Shown here one piece after another: positions 44,298 through 55,042 of a DNA stretch of 64,000 bases. How positions within the stretch are numbered: the first letter of the stretch is position 1; each line of letters starts with the position of its first letter. The translations under genes and the position numbers were made by a program. Under the pieces are notes generated by a model. The model had not been told where the DNA came from. It did not search any database and was given only the letters and a program-made list of their open reading frames with translations. The stretch is taken from positions 85,781,035-85,845,034 of the forward strand of contig OZ024821.1 of assembly GCA_964016985.1 (NCBI GenBank), written 5' to 3'. This stretch comes from Anodontia alba. Taxonomy: Eukaryota; Mollusca; Bivalvia; Lucinida; Lucinidae.

Positions 44298-44515
44298 TAT
44301 TTACCCTAAGTATTAGGACACTTATCTACTTTAACTTACCTTTCTCACAAATTGTCCTAAAATTTGAAATAGTTTATTCTAATACCTCTTGATGTGTCTG
44401 AGTAGTGCTGGATGTATGGCAAACAGTGTAGACCCTGACCACATGCCACTGATCTGGGTCTACACTGTTTGCAAAGGCCTATCTAATCCAATCTAAGGGT
44501 TATTACAGTAAGTAT
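44298..44515 (-). mobile_element. CCTAAGTATTCGGACA-family MITE, inverted
   Basis: TACTGTATTTACCCTAAGTA at the left and CTAAGGGTTATTACAGTA at the right form the TIRs. The core AACAGTGTAGACCCTGACCA and GATCTGGGTCTACACTGTTT lies between. Confidence 0.75.
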
Positions 44516-44679
44516 CTTTCTAATTTTTCAAGAAAATGGGTCGACTGAAAATGCTTTCCAGTCATCAGTCTGAGGAGGCAAAAATCATCAATGATTGATT
44601 ATAATTGATCATTGGGTCAATACTTGAGCGTTCTAATAAAATATGTGTCTTACATAAATACACAAACTTCTGTTGATTT

Positions 44680-45530
44680 AAGGACGTTTTTTTTTTTGTT
44701 TTTTTTTTAAATCTGTCCTTTTAAAATAGTGATGACGCCTTGGGCGTCGTCCCAGGTTTACATGTACCTTTTGGTGAACCTTATTTCAAAGTGATTTGTT
44801 ACCTTTATTCTTCAGTGGATTGCTTTTATATTTGGTAGGGATGAAAAGGAGGACCAGTAGGCATGTAGCATGCAAGAGAGTTGTGTCACTTTCTTCATTA
44901 AGTACTTATCTCCCTTGAAGCCATCCCAAGTTTAGCTTTTGGTTAACCTTTTTTAAAGTGATATGTTACCTTTATTTTCCAGTGGATTGCTTTCAGACTT
45001 AGTAGGGATTAAAAGGAGGACCAGTTTGCATGTCACATGTAAGAGAGACAACTAACACTTTCTTCATTATGTACTTATCTCCCCTGAGACCAAAACCTTG
45101 TGCAGGCCATAACTCCCATACTGTTTGAGATATTTGATAATATTTGGTTGGGACATATATCAGGTCATGTAGGAGTGTTGCATGCAAGAAGGACAGCTCT
45201 TGCTTTATTCTTTTTTCTAGTTATCTCCCCTGAAGGAATTTCCAAGCCAAATTCTTGTGCATGCCATAATCATGGTTTGAAATGTTTTGATATTGTGCAG
45301 GTTGTATCTTCAGTTGCTGAGCCACTTCTACATACTTACCAGTGACCACAACAGTTACCGACATTTTTTGGATAAAATTGTATTTTTGGACGGGGTTTTT
45401 CACGGAAAAATTCTGCCCTTTAAAATAGTGATGTCCAGGCCATCGGGCGTTGTTCGAGGTTTACCTTTCGGTTAAACTTTTTTTTTTTTCAAAGTGATAT
45501 GTTAACCTTTATTCCTCAGTGGAGAAACCC
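44680..45530. repeat. Tandem-repeat element upstream of B4GALT7
   Basis: Repeated blocks: TTTAAAATAGTGATGACGCC (44719) and TTTAAAATAGTGATGTCCAG (45420); CTTCATTAAGTACTTATCTC / CTTCATTATGTACTTATCTC; GATTGCTTT...GTAGGGAT. A related array is in intron 2 at 54060-54990. Confidence 0.65.
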
Positions 45531-45634
45531 ATCCGTAATGCTGTTAGGCATTTTCTTGTTTTGTGTTGTTTTGCTAAAAGTAAAATTGCTTATGTGTATT
45601 ATAGCTGACTGTATTTTACACAGTTTATTTACAG

Positions 45635-46060
45635 AGAGACTTTCCTGACAGCAGTCACCAGATGTCGCATGGCCAGAAGAATAAGCTTGATAAAATGTCT
45701 GATAGTAATAACAGTTCTCTACTCTCTGACCTTGACCTTGATGTTCATTATGTACAGTCCTGGATTATCAGTGTGCACACAAACAAGACAAACAGATGAT
45801 AGTCCTTTGCCATTGGAGGATAAACAACGAAATGCTCAGACAGGTGCCAAATATAATAGAGTGGATGGGGATCCCAGAGATATAGAAAACAGAACATTGT
45901 CTGATGAAATGGACTGGGGCCCACATAAAATGGCTGTGATTGTGCCTTTTAGAGACCGACTTGAGGAGCTTTTAGAATTTGCACCATATTTGCATAATTA
46001 TTTATCAAAAAAGAAGGTCCGCCATAAAATCTTTGTTGTTAATCAAGTAGATAATTTAAG
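45635..46060 (+). CDS. B4GALT7: B4GALT7 exon 1 (visible): signal anchor and stem, start of GT7 domain
   Basis: Acceptor-like TTATTTACAG ends at 45634; the ATG is at 45669 (GCATGG). It may be the first coding exon with an upstream non-coding exon outside recognition. Codons 1-131 read in one frame to donor AAG|GTGAGT at 46060 (phase 2). Residues ~7-29 are a hydrophobic anchor ([20 protein letters not shown]), so type II Golgi topology. Residues 92-97 are VPFRDR, the start of the galactosyltransferase fold, followed by [15 protein letters not shown] and VVNQVDNL (123-130). The enzyme transfers galactose from UDP-Gal to xylose on proteoglycan core proteins, the second step of the glycosaminoglycan linker. 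The N-terminal stem appears shorter than in vertebrates. Identity is secure from the four exons together. Confidence 0.93.
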
Positions 46061-46469
46061 GTGAGTAAACTGAGTTGCAACTTAAGGGGAATTCATACAC
46101 TTAAAGTTTGTGTGTGTGTGTCGGGGGCGGGGGTGGGGGGTGGAGGCAGCTGTTTTGAAATGGTTTGTCTCCCCTGTGAAGATGGGTTGACTAGAAGGAC
46201 AGAGTTTACTCCCCTTTGGAGCAGAATCTTTCCTGTTAGAGTAGACTCTTTTCAGAAGGGACATTAAGTTACTCCCCATTGGAGCAGATTCTTTCCTTTT
46301 AGAGTAGACTCTTTTCAGAAGGGACATTCTGTTACTTCCCTTTGGAGCAGATTCTTTCTTCCAAGAATAGACTCCTTTTTAGAAGGGCCATAGTAGTGCA
46401 GGAACGCAAACAGGAAGTCACAGTTGTCTCTCTTGTAAACATGGTGGAAAAACTAGCAGAAGACTTGCT
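46061..46469. repeat. B4GALT7 intron 1, start: (GT)n and ~63-bp tandem repeat
   Basis: (GT)n/G-rich at 46108-46143. Then about 3.3 copies of a ~63-bp unit (GGAGCAGATTCTTTCCTTTT, AGAGTAGACTCTTTTCAGAA, GGGACATT) at 46185-46390, phased by GAGCAG at 46219, 46282 and 46345. Confidence 0.75.
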
Positions 46470-46668
46470 AAGGAGGAGTATTTGGTGATAATTCTGGGAT
46501 AATCTTTCTTATTTCTCCATAAAAACATATGTTGTTGGTACTCATAAGAAGTGCCTCAATGAGGCACTTCTAATGAATACCCACAACATATGTTTTTATG
46601 GAGAACTGGAGAAATTTATCCCAGAATAATTATCAAATACTCCTTAACGTCCTCTGACTACCAAGTGT
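46470..46668. mobile_element. Hairpin MITE family C (AAGGAGGAGTATTTG ends)
   Basis: Left CTAAGGAGGAGTATTTGGTG, core ACATATGTTGTTGGTACTCA with inverse TGAATACCCACAACATATG, right CAAATACTCCTTAACGTCCT. Same core as families A and B, different ends. A left-end scrap of another copy is at 46693-46766. Confidence 0.75.
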
Positions 46669-46854
46669 AAGCAATCTCATTAACTACGGAGGTCTTGTTA
46701 AGGAGGGTATTTGGTGATGTTGCAGCATAATTTGTCTTATTTCTCCATAAAAACATACAGGCAAACTTTAATAGCTCCAACATCTTTGGTACCATGGAAA
46801 TTTGTTCAAGACATGGATAGTTCAAACTTCTGAGGGTTAATTAATTAAGTTCCA

Positions 46855-47100
46855 GGGCCCAGTTGTTCAAAGCATCGTTAGCTTAACGAGCTTGTTAAGG
46901 GTCATTTCGTTAACTGTTTTAGCGGATTCAATATACAATATTCTGATATTTTTTGCTGAAAAAATGTGAGTAGCTTTTGCACTGCAAAAGCTACTCACAT
47001 TTTTTTCAGCAAAACATTTCAGCATATTTGCATATCACTCGATGTAAATTTTAACGAATCGTTAACTAACGACATTGTTAGTTTTGAACAACTGGGCCCA
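46855..47100. mobile_element. Palindromic MITE, GGGCCCAGTTGTTCAAAG family
   Basis: Left GGGCCCAGTTGTTCAAAGC, right AGTTTTGAACAACTGGGCCC. The centre TGAGTAGCTTTTGCACTGCA with long inverse arms (GCTGAAAAAATGTGAGTAGC) is nearly perfect over >40 bp. Confidence 0.85.
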
Positions 47101-47288
47101 GGTCGTGAGGCAAATGAGCATAATTTAGGAAGGTCTTTTTGTTCTTCTTTAAAATAATGGTATGGGAGTGTACTTATTAGAATCACCTTGATGATGCAAT
47201 TCTTGTGAATTTATACAATATACATTTCATGATAAAATATGAAAATTTCTCTAAAATATCCCTGAATGTTTGTTATCTTGAGCTATCA

Positions 47289-47504
47289 GGGCCCAGTTGT
47301 TCAAAACTAACGATGTCGTTAGTTAACGTATCGTTAAAACTTTGATCACTAAATATGGCATATACACAAATATTTTTGCTGAAAAAATGCTACATTTTTT
47401 CAGCAAAAGTACCTGTGAATTAGATACTGTACTTACTAGAGCAGTTAACATTTTGACCAATAACGAGCTTGTTAAGCTAACAATGCTTTGAACCACTGAG
47501 CCCA
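47289..47504. mobile_element. Palindromic MITE, GGGCCCAGTTGTTCAAAG family, diverged
   Basis: Left GGGCCCAGTTGTTCAAAACT, hairpin GCTGAAAAAATGCTACATTT, right GAACCACTGAGCCCA. Shorter and more mutated than 46855-47100. Confidence 0.75.
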
Positions 47505-47975
47505 GAAGAATTTCCTAGGGGCTCAAAAACAAGCCACAGTAAATCAGTGTTTGAGTCATTGAAGTTTTACAGTAGGTTGTGGGTACTCATTAGAAATGCC
47601 TTGGTGGGGCACTTCTAAATTGGTATTCACAATACATTTTATGGAAAACTGCTGAAAATTATCCCAGAATTATCATCAAAACATTATTACTCCTCTTTAA
47701 CAAATCATCTGACATTTAACATGTCTTAGAAATGTTGCTTCGAACACCGTACACAGGTTGTAAGTATGTACCGTGCTGTCCGCTTTATTTTAGTTCTAGA
47801 TAAGTTCTTCTGTGATAAAGTTGCTGTGTTTATTGTCTACACCCATGGGCGTAGACAATCTTAGAGTTTGCCATTGCTCCTGAAGCACTTTATGAAGTGT
47901 CCTGGACTGGTTGATTGCTATTTTCATTACAGCCAAATATCAGCTTTCACAAAAAAGCTTGGTCTTCACTTAGCA
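47505..47975. other. Intron 1, degraded family C piece
   Basis: TTGTGGGTACTCATTAGAAA, CACTTCTAAATTGGTATTCA and ATTATCCCAGAATTATCATC near 47575-47690 are family C remnants. The rest is unassigned. Confidence 0.45.
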
Positions 47976-47979
47976 CACA

Positions 47980-48178
47980 TTTTCATAGCTACAGGTAAGA
48001 GGGGGTATCCACATAATATTTTTCTTATTTCTCCATGAAAACATATGTTGTGGGTACTCATTAGAAGTGCCTCAATGAGGCGCTTCTAATGAGTACCCAC
48101 AACATATGTTTTCATGGAGAAATAAGAAAGCTATCAGCATTTTTCGGATGAAAAAATGCCTTATCTGTTGCTATGCAT
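47980..48178. mobile_element. Hairpin MITE family B
   Basis: CATAGCTACAGGTAAGAGGG left end, TTATTTCTCCATGAAAACAT, core GTGGGTACTCATTAGAAGTG with near-perfect inverse, GCCTTATCTGTTGCTATG right end. Confidence 0.8.
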
Positions 48179-48725
48179 TTTGCAGTGCTCCAGCTAGGAT
48201 TTAAGGGCAGAAGGGTGCTAGTTAGGGAACTTTTTGCGCGATGTTACAAGAATGAGGGCATCATGTGTCGTGATGTGCTTAGTATCAAGACATGACACAA
48301 AATATAATCCCATTCCACAATAAATGCCTCAATCTAGAATACACATAAGGCTGGTCTTTAAACATTGACAACTTTTTTTTTAATTTTGGTCAAGTTTTCA
48401 TGCAATTTTCACCAGAATGTAGAGTTTTATGTCTGGAGTTGAAATAAGGCAGAATGCAGCTTAAAAGGGGCAGACAGGCGGCAGGAGAGGGCATGAGGGG
48501 CAGCCCATCCCTCTGTATAGGGCTAGCTGGAGCACTGTTGTGTGCATGTGTTAAGTGTAGACAAAGGTTTTTTTGAAAGCTAATACTTGTTATTAAGTGA
48601 AACTGCTAGTTGTTTGGTTATTGTCAACCAGTGAAAACTCATTTTATAGTCAACCATTGAAATATGTTGTTACAGTAAACTTCGGCTGATCGTTAATGAT
48701 GTAGTAGTTTTGGTGTAGGGATGTT
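48179..48725. other. Intron 1, unassigned
   Basis: No gene or clear repeat family. Confidence 0.4.
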
Positions 48726-48925
48726 AATGCTTAGCATGCTGGATAAAATTTTCAGCAGACAGCTTTTTGAAATATTTTTCCCAGAAAGTAGGCTTTGACA
48801 TTTCATGCAAATTCTCTCCTTAAGAGAAAAATCAAGGCCTTTTTTCTTGAAAAAAAAAATAAGAAAAACATCAACAGTTTATCGTCTGCTGAAATTGAAA
48901 ATAGAGTGATAAAGGTTAATGGTGG
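48726..48925. mobile_element. CAGAAAATAGGC-family hairpin MITE
   Basis: TTAATGCTTAGCATGCTGGA left end, CAGCAGACAGCTTTTTGAAA, TTTTTCCCAGAAAGTAGGCT, GCAAATTCTCTCC hairpin, ATCGTCTGCTGAAA, right AAAGGTTAAT. Confidence 0.7.
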
Positions 48926-49496
48926 TACCATCACATACCCCACCACCAGCTTCGGTGGCACAGTTAGATGTGCATCCAGCTGGTGATCAGGTTGAGTGTT
49001 CCACGCCCTCCAGGTCAGCAACATTCTTTTGTGGAGGTTGATCATGAAATATTTTCTGTGGTCATTCTTTCCCATCTGCTGATTCAAGAAGGGCAGTTGT
49101 CAGTGTCTGGCTAAAGATTGTGCACAATACTTGTTAACCATCTAGAGGACTAAGCCTGGGCTGCCCAGTAAAAGTGTGGTTAGGTAAACTGACTGTGCTT
49201 GACATGACACCATTGGGTTGACTGGGCCGTACAATCTCAACACAAACACACCAGGTATCGTCAAAAATTGCTTGAACATGGGCAGACCTTGGCTCTGTTG
49301 GTGATGTTGATGCCATATTATTTTAGCTGTAAAAATCCAAATGCTAAAGCAGTGGTATGGGTTTACAGTCCATCAACTATGTTTTTTATCATTTTGAGCT
49401 GAACAAGTTCGTAAGTATATTTTTGTCAAGAAAAAAAAAAAACAGAAAAAAAAAACATGCATACACTGGATGCTTAATTACAGCCATCTTTTGTCA
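48926..49496. other. Intron 1, unassigned
   Basis: No gene or repeat family identified; A-rich run at 49428-49455. Confidence 0.4.
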
Positions 49497-50226
49497 TAGC
49501 TCCAGATAAGGTAAATATTTTCTTATATCTTCACAAAAATATATGTTGCGTAAAGGGTCCTCATGCAATATGCAGACAGCCTGTGTATCTGTGCAAACTG
49601 ATCAATATCTCAGTGTCTGTATGCTGCATCCACTGATTCTGTAAGCAGACAGTGAAGGTACATGTATAGGCTGGTCTGAAAAGCCTTTAATCTTGGGTGG
49701 TGAAGAGACATTCTCATTAGTTGGCACAAAAAAAAGAGGAAGTATCAGGTAAATATTTTTTCATTGTTTTCCATGAAAATGTGTTTTTTGTACTCATTAT
49801 AAGCACCTCATGGACTTCAAATAATTACACCACAACCTATTCATGACATGATTGCTGGAGGCCAATGTGGAAACCATATTAACTAAACAACCATGTTGTA
49901 TCCAAACAAAAATGTCTAGATTATATAGAAAAATGACCAGATATGGTCATTTTTCTATATAATCTATACATTTATCAAAACAAAAATGTATAAATTATAT
50001 AGAAAAATGACCATTTATTGTTATTTTTCTATATAATCTGTACATTTATGTTTGGATACAACATTTTTGCGGTCCATCTTTAAACCGTATTATATCCGAA
50101 CTGTCTTATAATGAACCGTCTTATGAAAAGGTTCTGGTGTGCCCACAACATATATTTTCATGTAGAAATAAGAAATATATCAATACTTTTTGGTTGAAAA
50201 AATAAGTGCCTTATCTGGAGCTATGA
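49497..50226. mobile_element. Family B MITE split by later insertions
   Basis: The left end CATAGCTCCAGATAAGGTAA (49497-49553) and the right arm CACAACATATATTTTCATGT...TTATCTGGAGCTATG (50144-50226) are the two halves of a family B element. About 590 bp of foreign DNA between them includes the double hairpin 49900-50070. Confidence 0.6.
49900..50070. mobile_element. Double hairpin element (TTGTATCCAAACAAAAATGT)
   Basis: Outer ends ATGTTGTATCCAAACAAAAA and TATGTTTGGATACAACAT are inverted. Inside are two tandem palindromes, each AGATTATATAGAAAAATGAC and inverse. A single-palindrome relative is at 58875-58955. Confidence 0.75.
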
Positions 50227-50579
50227 AGGGATGCAGTCTTTGTCTTTGGACTAGAGGATTTGAGGAGTACCTGATGATAATTCTCAGTTGGATAATTTTC
50301 TCTAGTTTTTCATAAAAAAGATCATAAAGGAATGACCTTTGAGAGCAATGAACACACTTACAAAATTGAAAACAGCTGAAGTGTCAGGTTTTCTGGGCCA
50401 GACTAGCTAGTGTCATCTAATCAGGACACATCAGTGAAAATTGGAAAATTAGTTATTCTGGATGAAGAAATAGATAAATACATAAATGAATAAATAAAAT
50501 AAAAATAGATGTGGAGTACTTATTAGAAACACCACACCAAGTCTTATTTAATTACCCATAACATATGGTTTGTGGTTTT
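50227..50579. other. Intron 1, unassigned with family C scrap
   Basis: GATTTGAGGAGTACCTGATG / ATAATTCTCAGTTGGATAAT near 50258-50300 is a family C left-end relic. Confidence 0.4.
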
Positions 50580-51200
50580 TTTATGCCCCCAACTTCGTAG
50601 AAGTTGAGGCCTGAGGGGGCATAATGAGTTGGGCCTTTCCATTCATATGTCTGTCTGTCTATTACACTTTTACCCCGTCAGGAATGGTTAAGAGCTAGGT
50701 TCCTGAAATTGTATATATAGCATTAGCATGAAAAGTAAGCGGACCCATATTTTTTTTGTTTTACTTAGGGGTTCTCCTTGCAGAGTTATCCCCCTTTTTC
50801 CACTTAGGCATTTGACAATAGACAATAGGTACCTTGTGTGCACAACTCCTCATACAGTTTATACCAATCAGTTATAAACTTTGCAGGCCCATCTGTCATG
50901 CTCTGTAGATCGAGGGTTGAGCGCAAGACTATTGTAACTCAAACATATTTTTGAAACCCTTGTTTAGGGGCAACTTGGACCCCTTTGTAAACAATGCAAA
51001 TTTAGGTGCCATTGCTCATATGAGCAATGGCACCTAAATTTTCTTTGTTTACAGAAAGAAATGTTGTAATCTTCATAATGCCTTCATGGTGAGGAGATTA
51101 GGTTTGGGGAAAAACAACCATCTGACTTATGCTAGTCTTGCGCTCAACCCTCGAGATGTGCATGTGGATTTGGCATTTTCGTCAATCTAATTTTTGTCTT
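50580..51200. repeat. ATGCCCCC/GGGGGCAT-ended repeat with an inserted TIR element
   Basis: Left TTATGCCCCCAACTTCGTAG, with hairpin TGAGGGGGCATAATGAG. It contains GGTACCTTGTGTGCACAACT, one unit of the type tandemly repeated at 21.4-22.4 kb. Split at its AGAT by the element 50911-51153. Confidence 0.65.
50911..51153. mobile_element. 243-bp TIR element with AGAT target duplication
   Basis: Ends CGAGGGTTGAGCGCAAGACT and AGTCTTGCGCTCAACCCTCG are perfect inverses. AGAT flanks both sides (50907-50910, 51154-51157). The uninterrupted target (TCTGAAGATGTGCATG) exists in the related array at 21.5 kb. A central hairpin (TTAGGTGCCATTGCTCATAT and inverse) is at 51001-51048. Confidence 0.85.
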
Positions 51201-51252
51201 TTTTTTTTTTTTTTTTTGTCTTTTGACTCATAAACTTGGCCATTTTTGGTGC

Positions 51253-51466
51253 TTAACCCTTGTCCTGCTGAACCCGGATATACCCTGCCTTTGCAAACAG
51301 GGTAGATCCAGATCAGTTGGCTTCTGAAGAAGCCAACTGATCTGGATATGCACTGCTTGTCATTCAGTGTGTGAATTTATATCAAATATCTGGATTATGT
51401 GATCTGATTGGCTGATAATTAGAAATGGGCGTGGCATCTTAATTTATTCAGCGTGACAAGGGTTAA
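51253..51466 (-). mobile_element. TTAA-flanked MITE, CCCTTGTC family, inverted
   Basis: TTAACCCTTGTCCTGCTGAA and TTCAGCGTGACAAGGGTTAA ends. Perfect hairpin CAGATCAGTTGGCTTC / GAAGCCAACTGATCTG. Exact TTAA on both sides. Confidence 0.85.
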
Positions 51467-51554
51467 GTTTTATGGTCAAGGCATGTTTAAGGGAAAACAT
51501 ATACATGTATTTGGGGTCTTAGTGTTTTACTAATACATTGTCTAGGTTTTAAAG

Positions 51555-51621
51555 AAATAAGAAAACTTGACCCATAATTATCGTCAGATACTCCTTAACA
51601 AGTCCTCTGTCTTCCAGTAAT
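51555..51621. mobile_element. Family C MITE right-end relic just before exon 2
   Basis: AAGAAAACTTGACCCATAAT, TATCGTCAGATACTCCTTAA, CAAGTCCTCTGTCTTCCAG is the right half of a family C element. It ends ~18 bp before the exon 2 start and may supply part of the acceptor region, including a decoy TTCCAG. Confidence 0.6.
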
Positions 51622-51638
51622 AATTGTTGTCATTTCAG

Positions 51639-51864
51639 GTTTAATCGTGCTTCATTAATTAATGTGGGTGTTCTAGAAAGTGATAATGACTGTGATTATA
51701 TTGCCATGCATGATGTTGATCTACTACCTGTCAATCAAAAGTTAGACTACTCTTACCCTGCTGAAGGACCTTATCACATAGCATCACCAGAGTTACATCC
51801 CTTGTATCACTACCGTACATTCATAGGAGGAATATTACTGATGACAAAACACCACTTCAAACAG
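51639..51864 (+). CDS. B4GALT7: B4GALT7 exon 2: catalytic DVD region
   Basis: 226-nt exon between TTGTCATTTCAG and donor CAG|GTACAA. The first G completes Arg131; residues 132-206 follow. It contains [14 protein letters not shown], then [12 protein letters not shown], with the DVD metal/UDP-Gal-binding motif at 156-158 (counted from the ATG at 45669), then [16 protein letters not shown] and [13 protein letters not shown]. These match the core of the GT7 family and are near-identical in pattern to animal B4GALT7. Reading on past the donor runs into the MITE at 51905, which confirms the splice site. Ends in phase 0. Confidence 0.95.
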
Positions 51865-51904
51865 GTACAACTACAGGATTCAGATAAAAAAGAAATATTG
51901 CTGA

Positions 51905-52120
51905 ATACTCTTAAAACCCAAAGTAATGGGACAGATGTCTTTGCAAACAGTGTAGACCCAGATCAGATGCCACAGAATGTGGCATCTCGTCAGGGTCTAC
52001 ACTGTTTGCCATGCATACAGCAATGTTTTAGACACATCAAGAGGTAGAAGAATGGACTATTTCAAAGTTTAGGACCAGTATGGTAAGAAGATGAGGCGTC
52101 CCGATTCTGAGGGTAAATAC
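51905..52120. mobile_element. CCTAAGTATTCGGACA-family MITE 40 bp into intron 2
   Basis: CCCAAAGTAATGGGACAGAT, core AAACAGTGTAGACCCAGATC with inverse, CATACAGCAATGTTTTAGAC, right CTGAGGGTAAATACGGTAAA. It starts 40 bp after the exon 2 donor and can form a strong hairpin there. Confidence 0.75.
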
Positions 52121-53020
52121 GGTAAATGTGTTGCCATAGTTACATACAATAAACAGACTTTGTTACTGCTTGTGCTAAAATCGTACAAGACAATTTAACT
52201 ACCTGATGATGGATGTGTGTATAGCTCTGGATACAAGTGAGATACCCAAATAATTAGTTTACTCATTGAGCTGTTTCTAATGAGCAAAAACAACAGTATT
52301 GTTGTGGAGAAATAAGAAATTTATTAGGTCTTTCTGGTTAAAAAAGGTTTCTTGATTTGCATGTATCCAAACTGTGCTGGCTGGGTGATAGACATTGCTG
52401 ATTCTGGTCTGTTTCTGCACAGAAATGAATATTAAGGGTGAAATACTCACAGTACCCAGAAGATATGTTTTTGTGGAAAAATAATATAGGGATCACCCAT
52501 GGTTTTTCATGCATTAACATTTGCCAGGTCCCGAGGAAGCAGTTTGAACATGAGGCCGTTAGGCATAACTTGCATAACTTATGATTTCAAAGGCAAATTG
52601 GGACGAAAATGCCCCAAAGCTCCATATAAACTCTTCAAATGCGACAGCAAACCAACATGGCAGCTAGTTTAGAATGTTATTTACAATGACGTCAATTGCG
52701 CAGTGACCCTCTGACATCATCATAAAATTCTAAAATGCTACATTCAGGGCAATAATGAACTTAGGTCGCTCAACGTAACGTAAACAAAGCAAGGCCCATC
52801 TTGTGATATCAAACGTTAAAAATGCATGTTCAAACAGCACGTGAATTTCCATGAACATGGGTTTTGTTTTTTGAACACAGCTTCTGGTCCATTCAAGAAT
52901 AGCTTCAAACAGCTATGTTCATAGGATTTTATGCCAGAAGAAAAATTTCATCACCTTTTGAACAACAAAAAAAAGCTTATCTGGAACTTTGAGATCTGTT
53001 CTATGTTGTCATACATAGCC
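52121..53020. other. Intron 2, unassigned
   Basis: No gene or clear repeat family in about 900 bases; scattered family B/C arm scraps (AGAAATAAGAAATTTATTAG near 52310). Confidence 0.4.
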
Positions 53021-53023
53021 CTA

Positions 53024-53480
53024 GATAACGCCCATTTTCCAACCGAAAAGTGCTGATATTCATATTTCTCCTGGGTAGTGGTCGGGTGGTGTGAAGGTCT
53101 CGTGTATCTTACGTCACCGGGGCGTCCAACTGATATTGGCTTACAGTTGGGCAAGGCCTGCTATCCTTGTAGCGGGTAAGGGTAGAGGGGGAAGGTTTTT
53201 ATTTCTTCTGTTTCTTCACTTTCATTCCTGTTCCTCTTTCTTCCCTGTTCCTCTCTTTCATTTCCTCTACTATCTCTTTTCTCCCTTTCTCTGGGAGATG
53301 ACACAAAATGACCCACAAGTGTTGACATATCATTAAATCCTAACACAATCAATCATATTTCTTCATGAAAATGTGTTTTGGATACTCAGTGAGGTGCTTC
53401 TAATGAGTATCCACAACACATGTTGGCATGTAGAAATAAGAAAATATTATGTGGATACCCCCTCTTATCACGAGCTATGA
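53024..53480. mobile_element. Family B MITE split by a SINE-like insert
   Basis: TAGATAACGCCCATTTTCCA left part, then CGAAAAGTGCTGATATTCAT. After the insert come TTCATGAAAATGTGTTTTGG, TTCTAATGAGTATCCACAAC and CCCCCTCTTATCACGAGCTA. The two halves are separated by the SINE-like sequence at 53070-53352. Confidence 0.65.
53070..53352 (+). mobile_element. SINE-like element with TCATATTTCT target duplication
   Basis: About 283 bp, flanked by the 10-bp direct repeat TCATATTTCT (53060-53069, 53353-53362). Internal landmarks: TCTTACGTCACCGGGGCG, GATATTGGCTTACAG, TGGGCAAGGCCTGCTATCCT, a TC-rich stretch, ACAAAATGACCCACAAG, and tail CAATCAATC. A second copy is at 57755-58046. Confidence 0.8.
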
Positions 53481-54059
53481 GCTGACATAACTGATACTTT
53501 TTCTGGAATTTAGTTAGAATTAAGCTACAGGTTAATGCATATCAGTTTTCTAAAGGAAATTGGAAAACAAAATGAATAATTTAACATGTCAAGTGGGAGA
53601 CATAGTCACCTAATTGGTATTAGTGCATCCATCTGTCAATCCATTTGTCTGTTCATCCCTGAACACATAAACAATGAATTCCGTCTATCTCAATTTTCAC
53701 ATGCAAGGGCCTAATCAAACATCTGTTCAGCACTACATACATCCCATGACCAGGTCATCTCCCACAAAACTAGATCACCCTGTTCTTTTGTGGAAATGGA
53801 CAGTAATTGGAAGTAATGTCTCGCTTGGGCATGGGCCCTTGTAAAACTCCTCACTGCATGTATCCTGCAACAAATATTATGTCTCTGTAACCTATAATAT
53901 GAAAATGTATACCTAGTCAAGTTTCCTTAGACATGATCCCAAACTCGTCACTGTACATATTTCACCACTTTAGGAGTGGGACTGGTATTTTGACATTTGT
54001 AGGTACCAGGTCCCACAGACTTCATCAGTGCATACATGTACATTCGCGAATCCAGGTTA
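53481..54059. other. Intron 2, unassigned
   Basis: No gene or repeat family identified. Confidence 0.4.
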
Positions 54060-54990
54060 ACTGCCTTAAAACTAGGTAACCACTTTTGTATACCCTTGGA
54101 GTTAGTTGATAATGTTTGGTAGGGATATAGGTTAGGTTCAGTAGGTGCGTAGTGTGCAAGATTGACAGCTCTCCCTTTCTTCATTTTGTAGTTATCTTCC
54201 CATAATGAGTTTCTTGTGGGTACAGCTTGTGTGCGCCATAACTCCTGTACACTTTAAATATTTGGACACAATATTATTTGGTAGTGGATTAAGTCTAGGA
54301 GGCATGTCACATACAAGAATGACAACTCTCACTTCTTCATTTCTTTTAGTTATCTGCCCTTGAAATTTTACCTCTTGGAGTTTTAAGACAAATTCTTATA
54401 GTGTGCGTCATAACTCCAACACCCTTTCAGATATATATTGATGAAATTTGTTAGGATTGATCAACCAGGAGGTGGGGAAGGTGTTTCACATACAAGTGCC
54501 ACAGCTTGCTATAACTCCAACACACCTGGAGATATATTATATATACTTAGTAGGATTGTACATAAGTTTGAGAAGGTAAGTCGCATTCAAGAACTACAAC
54601 TCTGGATGCCACAGTTTTTCAGTTAACAACCCTGACAGTGTTTGGCAATAGAAACCTTCTGATTGCTTTACCTCTAGCACTCTTTGAGATAGATTGCTGA
54701 AACTTATACACGAGTTTGAGAAGGCATGTTGTGTACAAGTCCCACAACTCCGGATGCTGCAGTTTTTTAGTTCTCTCCCCTGACAGTATTTGATAATAGA
54801 AATCTTGTGATTACAATAACTCCAATGCCCTTTGAGATATATATCCTTGCAGATATCTTGATGATACTTTGCAGAATGTACTTGAGGATTAGAGGATGTG
54901 TTGTATTTCTAGTGACATTCCTGTGCATGTACAATCTTCTGGAGACCATATTGGCTTTCAGTCTTGGGATCTGCCGTCTCTTCTGATGGC
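54060..54990. repeat. Diverged tandem-repeat region, intron 2
   Basis: Repeated blocks of CATAACTCC(A/T)(A/G)(C/T)AC, TTGAGATATAT, GACAACTCTC/GACAGCTCTC, CTTCATTT, TAGTTATCT, TTCTTGTG. Related to 44680-45530. Confidence 0.6.
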
Positions 54991-55042
54991 TATTTTTCAT
55001 TGTAATTTGCTTGTGGGGTGGCTTGAGTATGACATGTCTGCC

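Noticed and set aside
51864..52047. Extension of B4GALT7 exon 2 to the in-frame stop
   Set aside because: The extra residues derive from intron and a MITE; a strong donor sits at 51865 and exon 3 continues the conserved protein in phase.
53091..53352. Frames with Ser/Phe- or Glu/Arg-rich repeats
   Set aside because: They are translations of the TC-rich part of the SINE-like element, also seen at 57751-58041.
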